Origin: Clostridia bacterium
Lineage (GTDB): Bacteria; Bacillota; Clostridia; Christensenellales; CAG-1252
Direction: 5' to 3'
Length of the DNA stretch: 5,066 nucleotides
Assembly (NCBI GenBank): GCA_009928745.1
Contig: SACC01000128.1
Coordinates: forward strand, 1-5,066
Below the pieces are notes generated by a model. It was given only the letters and a program-made list of their open reading frames with translations. It was not told where the DNA came from and made no database searches. Positions 1 to 5,066 of this stretch are shown piece by piece. Both the position numbers and the translations under genes were made by a program. The first letter of the stretch is position 1, and every line of letters begins with the position of its first letter.

Positions 1-1203
1 CTTGAGAGCAAGTCGTTTTGCCGCTCTGTTGCCGCTTTTGTTGATTATTATACAGAGCACGAGGAGGATATCGAATGGGGCAAGGGGGATATGTCTGCGG
101 AGAACGGTGTCAATGTATGCACAATTCACGCCAGCAAAGGGCTTGAATATCCAGTAGTCATACTTGCGGGAACAGGGTGTTATATGAACAAGAGCGGACG
201 TCAAAGTCCGACGCAGGTTGATAAGACACTCGGCATAGGTATGAATTATTACGACAAAAAGACAAGATGTATTATCCCGAGTATAGTGATGAACGCAATC
301 GCTAACAAGAAAAAAATCGAGGAAAGAGAGGATGCGCTAAGGCTATTTTATGTCGCTTTGACACGGGCAAAATCGCATCTGATAATTACTGGCGCAATCA
401 GTGATAACAAATATAGCAAAACCGCATCGGTAAACAAAGCTACCAGCTATTTTGAATGGTTGCTTGCCGTCGCGCAAAAGGTCAAGAGTGTGGCAGGACT
501 TATCAATCTTTATCGAATAAGGGCGGATATCAGCGAAGCCGTTGAAGAAAAAAAGGTGTTTTTCGGAGCGCCGTCACCTGATATTGCGGAGAAAATAAGC
601 AGGGAATTTGAATATAATTATCCATACAAATCCTCAGTAGATGTAGGTATAAAATATTCAGCTACGGGAATAAATAAGGAAGAAGATATAGTAATACCGT
701 CGTTGTTTGAAGAGGAGCGGCGAATTCGGGGCGTGGATTACCACAAAATCATGCAATACATAGACTATAACTGCGCTACGCTTGAGGAGATTAGCGCAGA
801 ACTGAAAAGAATGCTCAGCGAAGGACTCATTAGCGATGAAGAGTGCGCCAGCGTTGATATGTATGACATCTTAAAATGCCTTTCCTCTCCAGTTATGAGA
901 TATGCAGGACTCAACAAATGCTTGCGGGAACAACGGTTTATGCTGGCAGAATATGCTAATGAAGTCAAGGATACATTGGCAAAAGATCAAATATTGATAC
1001 AAGGTACTATAGACCTCGTAATACTCGGGGAGGAAACCGTGATAGTGGACTTCAAATATTCAAGGCTAACGGACGATGTTTTGAAACAAAAGTACGCAAC
1101 GCAGCTCAAAATTTATAAAAAAGCAGTGGAAAGCGGAATGAATATCAAGGTTGACAAGCTGATTCTATATATTTTCGGTACCGGTAAAGTTATAACGCTC
1201 TAA
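1..1203 (+). CDS. addA: ATP-dependent helicase/nuclease subunit A (AddA), C-terminal part
   Basis: AddA is the helicase-nuclease subunit of the cytoplasmic AddAB complex, which resects double-strand breaks for RecA-dependent repair. The frame is open from base 1, so the start lies outside the window; the 400 visible residues are about a third of a usual AddA (around 1200). Numbering from base 1, UvrD-type helicase motif V is at about residues 41-51 (TIHASKGLEYP) and motif VI at about 107-124 (EEREDALRLFYVALTRAK). A RecB-like nuclease domain follows: a histidine at 248 in a GVDYH context, a glutamate at 310 (REQRF), GTID with Asp338, Asp350-Phe-Lys352 and Gln368 in a QLKIY context. All expected catalytic positions are present, so the enzyme looks active. 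The usual D-Y-K-T-D core reads D-F-K-Y-S here. addB is normally the neighbour and would be expected upstream. A methionine at base 91 is internal and not the start. Confidence 0.92.
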   Translation, partial: LESKSFCRSVAAFVDYYTEHEEDIEWGKGDMSAENGVNVCTIHASKGLEYPVVILAGTGCYMNKSGRQSPTQVDKTLGIGMNYYDKKTRCIIPSIVMNAIANKKKIEEREDALRLFYVALTRAKSHLIITGAISDNKYSKTASVNKATSYFEWLLAVAQKVKSVAGLINLYRIRADISEAVEEKKVFFGAPSPDIAEKISREFEYNYPYKSSVDVGIKYSATGINKEEDIVIPSLFEEERRIRGVDYHKIMQYIDYNCATLEEISAELKRMLSEGLISDEECASVDMYDILKCLSSPVMRYAGLNKCLREQRFMLAEYANEVKDTLAKDQILIQGTIDLVILGEETVIVDFKYSRLTDDVLKQKYATQLKIYKKAVESGMNIKVDKLILYIFGTGKVITL

Positions 1204-1234
1204 TCAATTTTGACCGCTCAATAAGTGAGCGTTA
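1193..1234 (+). other. Overlapping alternative inverted repeats after addA
   Basis: TAACGCTC (1193-1200), ending at the addA stop codon, is a perfect 8-base complement of GAGCGTTA (1227-1234). A second copy of the left arm, CGCTCA (1215-1220), pairs perfectly with TGAGCG (1226-1231) around a 5-base loop. The two hairpins share the right arm and exclude each other. No T-run follows, so neither is a typical intrinsic terminator. They may be an RNA processing or stability element, or chance. The right arm ends 10 bases before the ribosome binding site of the next gene. Confidence 0.4.
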
Positions 1235-1254
1235 CATATATTCGGGAGATGGGT

Positions 1255-1854
1255 ATGATTAACGGGTTCGCTTTTTTTTATTATGTGCTGTCAAGGCTAG
1301 ACAAAAATATCTGGTTTGCAATATCTATTTTGTTGCCGCTTGCAATAGTTACCGTCGTTGCGGTTATATTATCTTTTTCCAGCTACGGCAAGCTGATAAG
1401 CGGAGCTTTAAAAGCAAAAAAATTTATTAAAGTGTCCGGTATGATTACGGTTGAGAACGGAAGTATTTTTTATGACAAATGTATAAAAGGATTGCCTGCG
1501 CCTTTTGTTACAGGCTATAACGCGTTTATCTCAGGAGACGACATTGCGCATGCATTGCCTGCGGAGACCGTGATTAAGCCGTTATTCAAAGGCAAGAGAA
1601 GATTGCTTTTAGCGGCGTTTGACGGAGTGGGCATTATAATATTGACGCTGAGTTTGCTTGCTATTATATTGCAGGGCGAGACGGTAGCAATGATAATGTT
1701 CGCGGCGCTTGCTCCGTTGCCCTTATTTATTATTAATAGGATTATATATATAAATATACTATATTTTTATGAATATAAGGCGCGCAAAGCATACTCTACA
1801 CTCCTTAGTATTATTAATAATGAGTGGGCGGGCTCCAGAAGATTTATTGAATAA
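1255..1854 (+). CDS. Putative three-helix membrane protein, function unknown
   Basis: I do not recognise this 199-residue protein. Hydrophobic segments at about residues 18-41, 117-139 and 142-165 are likely membrane helices. A mostly polar stretch (about 42-116) separates the first from the closely spaced second and third, and a short basic, aromatic tail follows (YEYKARKAY, then SRRFIE at the end). There is no signal peptide cleavage motif, nucleotide-binding motif or clear catalytic motif. The start is placed at ATG 1255 because GGGAG (1244-1248) lies six bases ahead of it. The frame extends upstream to a GTG at 1225, but that codon sits in a hairpin with no ribosome binding site, and ATG 1249 directly abuts the GGGAG. 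The gene begins 51 bases after addA without an obvious promoter, so co-transcription with addA is likely. No strong terminator follows. Confidence 0.75.
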   Translation: MINGFAFFYYVLSRLDKNIWFAISILLPLAIVTVVAVILSFSSYGKLISGALKAKKFIKVSGMITVENGSIFYDKCIKGLPAPFVTGYNAFISGDDIAHALPAETVIKPLFKGKRRLLLAAFDGVGIIILTLSLLAIILQGETVAMIMFAALAPLPLFIINRIIYINILYFYEYKARKAYSTLLSIINNEWAGSRRFIE

Positions 1855-1881
1855 TACAGACGCAAAAAAATTCCATTAAAA

Positions 1882-1903
1882 ACAAAAAGTTAGACAAAAA
1901 CTT
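1882..1903 (+). repeat. Short near-direct repeat upstream of the corA leader promoter
   Basis: ACAAAAAGTT (1882-1891) recurs as ACAAAAACTT (1894-1903), matching at nine of ten bases with a 12-base period. The single change makes the ends complementary (AAGTT 1887-1891 with AACTT 1899-1903). It ends one base before the -35 element. It could be an A-tract UP element or a repressor operator. In AT-rich DNA it may also be chance. Confidence 0.35.
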
Positions 1904-1904
1904 G

Positions 1905-1933
1905 TTGCAAAATAACGCTTCGGGTGATAAAAT
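1905..1933 (+). promoter_or_regulatory. Sigma-A-type extended -10 promoter for the corA leader
   Basis: The -35 element is TTGCAA (1905-1910). A 17-base spacer leads to -10 TAAAAT (1928-1933), preceded by the extended -10 dinucleotide TG (1925-1926). The expected start of transcription is near 1940, only about 20 bases ahead of the leader ORF start codon. This placement puts the in-frame ATG at 1932 inside the -10 box, so that ATG would not be in the mRNA. Confidence 0.72.
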
Positions 1934-1951
1934 GTCAGTAGAAATAAAGGA

Positions 1952-2063
1952 GGTACGGATTGTGGAAACAGCAGACCCTTTAAGTATTAACGAATACCGA
2001 ACGCACACGCCGTACCCGAGATGAGTTGTTTTTAACTTCGTTTTAGGTATGGCAATGCCATAC
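1952..2063 (+). promoter_or_regulatory. Candidate translation-coupled transcription attenuator of corA
   Basis: Four segments can form three mutually exclusive helices. Segment 1 (GGTACGG, 1952-1958) pairs with segment 2 (CCGTACC, 2010-2016) over seven perfect base pairs. Segment 2, taken as GCCGTACC (2009-2016), also pairs with segment 3 (GGTATGGC, 2046-2053) over eight pairs including one G-U. Segment 3 pairs with segment 4 (GCCATAC, 2057-2063) to make the intrinsic terminator. Helix 1:2 may extend past a 2x2 internal loop through TGTG (1961-1964) with CACA (2004-2007), and it encloses a small hairpin, GTATT/AATAC (1984-1988, 1993-1997). Segment 1 overlaps the leader ORF ribosome binding site and segment 2 covers its Pro-Tyr-Pro codons. 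Predicted behaviour: a ribosome held early covers segment 1 and allows 2:3, so corA is read; a ribosome reaching the stop covers segment 2, and an untranslated leader forms 1:2, so both end in termination. A metal-sensing aptamer bounded by 1:2 is an alternative. It does not resemble the M-box as I remember it. Confidence 0.68.
1962..2024 (+). CDS. Leader peptide of corA, 20 codons
   Basis: A strong ribosome binding site, AAAGGAGGT (1946-1954), lies eight bases ahead of GTG 1962. The frame encodes METADPLSIN followed by EYRTHTPYPR and stops with TGA at 2022-2024, 21 bases before the terminator stem. An upstream in-frame ATG at 1932 falls in the -10 box and is rejected as the start. An out-of-frame TTG at 1960 would give only seven residues. 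The peptide has an acidic/Pro motif early (E2, D5-P6) and a Pro-rich end (P17-Y18-P19). That pattern is reminiscent of MgtL, whose acidic and proline residues destabilise translating ribosomes at low Mg2+. The parallel in function is inference. The peptide is probably not a functional product itself; its translation is the signal. Its ribosome binding site is partly paired in helix 1:2 of the attenuator. Confidence 0.68.
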   Translation: METADPLSINEYRTHTPYPR

Positions 2064-2071
2064 TTTTTTTT
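2045..2071 (+). terminator. Intrinsic terminator in the corA leader (attenuator)
   Basis: GTATGGC (2047-2053) and GCCATAC (2057-2063) form a perfect 7-base-pair stem, extendable by a G-U and an A-U pair at its base, with loop AAT. Eight Ts follow (2064-2071). The corA ribosome binding site starts at the next base, so this terminator can only serve to control corA, not to end an upstream gene for its own sake. Its left arm can instead pair with 2009-2016. Confidence 0.87.
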
Positions 2072-2081
2072 GGAGGTTAAA

Positions 2082-3047
2082 ATGATTAATGTAACATATA
2101 ACGATAAAAAGACGAATAAACTTATCGAGCTAAACGCGGAAGAGATAGAGCAATGCAAAAGCTTTAAAGGCAAATGGGTACATATGATTAATCCTGACGA
2201 TAAAGAGATAGAATTCGTCAGTGAAATCACATCTATTCCGGAGATTGCTTTAAAAGCGGCGCTTGATGAAGAGGAACGCCCGAGAATAGAAAAAGAAGAC
2301 GAATACCTTTTAGTATTAGTCGATATTCCTGTTATTCAGGATGATGAGGACGACAGAATTTCCTATACCACACTGCCAATGGGCATAATAGTCACCGAGA
2401 ATATACTTGTTACCGTTTGTTTGAAAGACAGCGCCGTGACAAGAGATTTTATTTATGGAAGGGTAAAAAATGTTTTTATCAACAATCCTACCAGATTCAC
2501 CTTCCAGTTGCTTTTCACTATTGCGACCAAATTCCTGCATTATCTGCGCCAGATTGACAAAACAAGCCAGAAGGTTCAGACCGAGCTGCATAAGTCAATG
2601 AAGAACAAAGAACTGATACAATTGCTTGACATTGAGAATACGCTGGTATATTTCTCTACCTCTATTAGAACCAACAATGTAGTTATTGATAAGCTGTCAA
2701 GATCCAATTTTCTGCCCAAAGTTGAGGAAGATCAGGACTTGATTGAAGATGTCGCTATTGAAAGTCTGCAGGCGCTGGATATGTGTAATACCTATAAGGA
2801 TATACTCTCCAGCACAATGGACGCCTTTGCCTCTGTTATATCCAATAATCTAAATATTGTTATGAAAATACTTACCTCAATCACCGTTATTATCTCTGTA
2901 CCGACGTTGATTGCCAGTCTGTTTGGAATGAATCTCGGGGGTATTCCGGGAGGGAATTTTAAATTCGGTTTTCTTATTGTGACATTGGTTTCCTTGCTTA
3001 TGGCAGTAGGTCTCGGCTTAGTGCTTTATCGCAAAAAGATGATGTAA
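2082..3047 (+). CDS. corA: CorA-family divalent metal ion (Mg2+) transporter
   Basis: CorA proteins form homopentameric inner-membrane channels that admit Mg2+, and in some members Co2+ or Ni2+, with a large cytoplasmic domain that senses Mg2+. This 321-residue protein matches the family size and plan. It has a cytoplasmic alpha/beta part with many acidic residues (for example DDEDD around residues 87-91), a long helical stretch, a membrane helix at about 263-281, the signature F-G-M-N (GMN at 282-284), a short outer loop, a second helix at about 296-314 and a basic C-terminus (RKKMM). The outer loop reads LGGIPGGNFKF and lacks the acidic MPEL motif of enterobacterial CorA, so the substrate is not certain. 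The start is ATG 2082, with GGAGG (2072-2076) five bases ahead; an in-frame ATG at 2049 lies inside the terminator stem and is rejected. The gene is monocistronic in appearance and is preceded by a leader peptide and attenuator. Confidence 0.9.
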   Translation: MINVTYNDKKTNKLIELNAEEIEQCKSFKGKWVHMINPDDKEIEFVSEITSIPEIALKAALDEEERPRIEKEDEYLLVLVDIPVIQDDEDDRISYTTLPMGIIVTENILVTVCLKDSAVTRDFIYGRVKNVFINNPTRFTFQLLFTIATKFLHYLRQIDKTSQKVQTELHKSMKNKELIQLLDIENTLVYFSTSIRTNNVVIDKLSRSNFLPKVEEDQDLIEDVAIESLQALDMCNTYKDILSSTMDAFASVISNNLNIVMKILTSITVIISVPTLIASLFGMNLGGIPGGNFKFGFLIVTLVSLLMAVGLGLVLYRKKMM

Positions 3048-3062
3048 TACGGTAGTATTTTC
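3046..3062 (+). terminator. Weak hairpin with T-run at the corA stop (possible terminator)
   Basis: AATAC (3046-3050) and GTATT (3055-3059) can pair around GGTA, running into TTTT. The stem has five pairs, only one of them G-C, and overlaps the stop codon. It is poor as an intrinsic terminator. No better one is visible before the tRNA promoter, so corA transcripts may read into the tRNA-23S unit. Confidence 0.25.
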
Positions 3063-3079
3063 GGAAATATAACTAAACA

Positions 3080-3140
3080 ATTCGATAAAAATATGATATT
3101 AAATCTATATTAAATTTTTGAAAAATATAGTTAAAACTAA
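3080..3140 (+). promoter_or_regulatory. AT-rich tract upstream of the rRNA promoter, UP-element-like
   Basis: This stretch is almost entirely A and T immediately ahead of the -35 box of the tRNA-23S promoter, the position where the RNA polymerase alpha subunit contacts UP elements of rRNA promoters. It contains an inverted repeat, CTATATT (3105-3111) with AATATAG (3124-3130). No reading frame is credible here. Confidence 0.45.
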
Positions 3141-3169
3141 TTGACAAAAAAATATTCAAATGATAGTAT
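3141..3169 (+). promoter_or_regulatory. Strong extended -10 promoter of the tRNA-23S unit
   Basis: A perfect -35 TTGACA (3141-3146), a 17-base spacer and -10 TAGTAT (3164-3169) are preceded by the extended -10 TG (3161-3162). The start of transcription is expected near 3176, about 37 bases before tRNA-Ala. Its strength and AT-rich upstream flank are typical of rRNA promoters, and it shows that transcription of this unit can begin without a 16S gene. Confidence 0.87.
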
Positions 3170-3212
3170 TATAAAGCTGTCGAATTTTGATAGCACACAT
3201 AAATTTGCGCAT

Positions 3213-3288
3213 GGGGGTATAGCTCAGTTGGTAGAGCATCTGCCTTGCAAGCAGAGGGTCAGCGGTTCGAATCCGCTTACCTCCACCA
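3213..3288 (+). tRNA. tRNA-Ala (anticodon TGC)
   Basis: A 76-nt cloverleaf. Acceptor GGGGGTA (3213-3219) pairs with TACCTCC (3278-3284), and the third pair is G-U, the alanine identity element. The D-stem is GCTC/GAGC, the anticodon stem TCTGC/GCAGA with loop CTTGCAA (anticodon at 3246-3248), and the T-arm AGCGG/CCGCT around TTCGAAT. Discriminator A and CCA (3286-3288) are encoded. It is the first gene after the promoter at 3141-3169. Confidence 0.98.
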
Positions 3289-3291
3289 CAA

Positions 3292-3369
3292 GGGCTCATA
3301 GCTCAGCAGGTTTAGAGCACGCGCCTGATAAGCGCGAGGTCGGTGGTTCGAGCCCACTTGAGCCCACCA
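3292..3369 (+). tRNA. tRNA-Ile (anticodon GAT)
   Basis: A 78-nt cloverleaf starting three bases after tRNA-Ala. Acceptor GGGCTCA (3292-3298) pairs with TGAGCCC (3359-3365). The anticodon stem CGCGC/GCGCG encloses CTGATAA (anticodon at 3327-3329), and the T-arm is GGTGG/CCACT around TTCGAGC. CCA (3367-3369) is encoded. The D-loop is ten bases, one longer than commonly seen in this tRNA, and still holds the GG pair. Ala-Ile is the reverse of the Ile-Ala order of E. coli and Bacillus rRNA spacers. Confidence 0.97.
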
Positions 3370-3586
3370 AACGACTTTCGTCGTAAAAGTGTACATTGAC
3401 AACTGCATAGGACATTTACCTGCCACACAGGATGAGGCAAGGGAGTGTCAACAATTAGAAAATCAAATATCTAAAAACAAAGTAAAAGAGTAATACAAAT
3501 ACAATTCACGAAAATTAATAGATATTTTGCTGAGGAAAACAAAAACAAACGAATCAGAAATAGAATGAAAGTATTAACAAGTATAC
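3370..3586 (+). other. tRNA-Ile to 23S spacer (pre-23S leader)
   Basis: This 217-base spacer is non-coding. It opens with a small hairpin, ACGAC/GTCGT around TTTC (3371-3384), without a T-run. A larger foldback follows: TTGACAACT (3396-3404) with AGTGTCAA (3444-3451), one bulge, enclosing CCTGCC (3419-3424) with GGCAAGG (3436-3442). The purine- and A-rich remainder holds a long-range inverted repeat, AAATATCT (3465-3472) with AGATATTT (3520-3527). These are probably processing or folding elements of the precursor. I see no boxA-like TGCTCTTTA antitermination site and no credible second promoter: the TTGACA at 3396 has no -10 at the right spacing. Confidence 0.6.

Positions 3587-5066
<1,480 letters not shown>

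Noticed and set aside
1225..1254. GTG 1225 or ATG 1249 as start of the membrane protein
   Set aside because: GTG 1225 is in a hairpin and lacks a ribosome binding site; ATG 1249 touches GGGAG with no spacing, whereas ATG 1255 is correctly spaced.
1932..1961. ATG 1932 as the start of a 30-residue leader peptide
   Set aside because: It sits inside the -10 box of the best promoter and so is upstream of the predicted transcript start; GTG 1962 has the strong ribosome binding site. It would return if a more distal promoter were shown.
2049..2081. Upstream in-frame ATG for corA at 2049
   Set aside because: It lies in the terminator stem with no ribosome binding site; ATG 2082 has GGAGG at ideal spacing.
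1940..2081. M-box Mg2+ riboswitch
   Set aside because: The leader is too short and lacks the multi-helix M-box layout as I recall it; the leader ORF and four-segment pairing explain it better.
1844..2230. 128-codon frame on the minus strand
   Set aside because: It is antisense to the regulatory region, the leader ORF and the 5' end of corA, with no ribosome binding site or recognisable domain.
3141..3386. 81-codon open frame across the promoter and both tRNAs
   Set aside because: It begins on the -35 box and runs through two perfect tRNA cloverleaves; no ribosome binding site.
3396..3424. TTGACA in the tRNA-23S spacer as a second rRNA promoter
   Set aside because: With a 17-base spacer the -10 position reads CCTGCC; the TTGACA is better explained as one arm of the local foldback.

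Overview
The window looks like chromosomal DNA from a low-to-moderate GC, Clostridia-like Firmicute, probably uncultured. The evidence is an AddA-type (not RecB-type) helicase-nuclease, strong GGAGG ribosome binding sites, TTGACA / extended -10 promoters, and a 23S rRNA 5' half that reads as clostridial. The genus cannot be resolved from the sequence alone. All real genes are on the + strand.

Layout. 1-1203: the C-terminal third of addA, open at the window edge, carrying helicase motifs V and VI and the C-terminal PD-(D/E)XK nuclease. 1255-1854: a three-helix membrane protein of unknown function. 1855-2081: a compact regulatory region with an extended -10 promoter (1905-1933), a 20-codon leader ORF (1962-2024) and an intrinsic terminator (2045-2071) that ends one base before the ribosome binding site of the next gene. 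2082-3047: a CorA-family divalent metal ion transporter with the GMN signature. 3048-3140: AT-rich spacer. 3141-3169: a near-consensus extended -10 promoter. 3213-3369: tRNA-Ala(UGC) and tRNA-Ile(GAU). 3370-3586: spacer. 3587-5066: the first ~1480 nt of 23S rRNA, cut by the window end.

Two things stand out. First, the corA leader contains four RNA segments (1952-1958, 2009-2016, 2046-2053, 2057-2063) that can form helices 1:2, 2:3 or 3:4, the logic of a translation-coupled attenuator. Segment 1 overlaps the ribosome binding site of the leader ORF, segment 2 lies in its last codons (Pro-Tyr-Pro), and 3:4 is the terminator. This predicts that the fate of a ribosome on the leader peptide sets corA expression, an arrangement analogous in concept to the mgtL/corL leaders of enterobacterial Mg2+ transporters. 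Second, the rRNA transcription unit begins with tRNA-Ala directly behind its own strong promoter, and no 16S gene lies upstream. This is either a genuinely unlinked 23S operon, a partial extra operon, or an assembly join.

Functionally, addA belongs to double-strand break repair. corA supplies Mg2+ (or Co2+/Ni2+), which ribosomes need, and the downstream operon makes ribosomal RNA. The corA-rrn adjacency is suggestive but may be coincidental.
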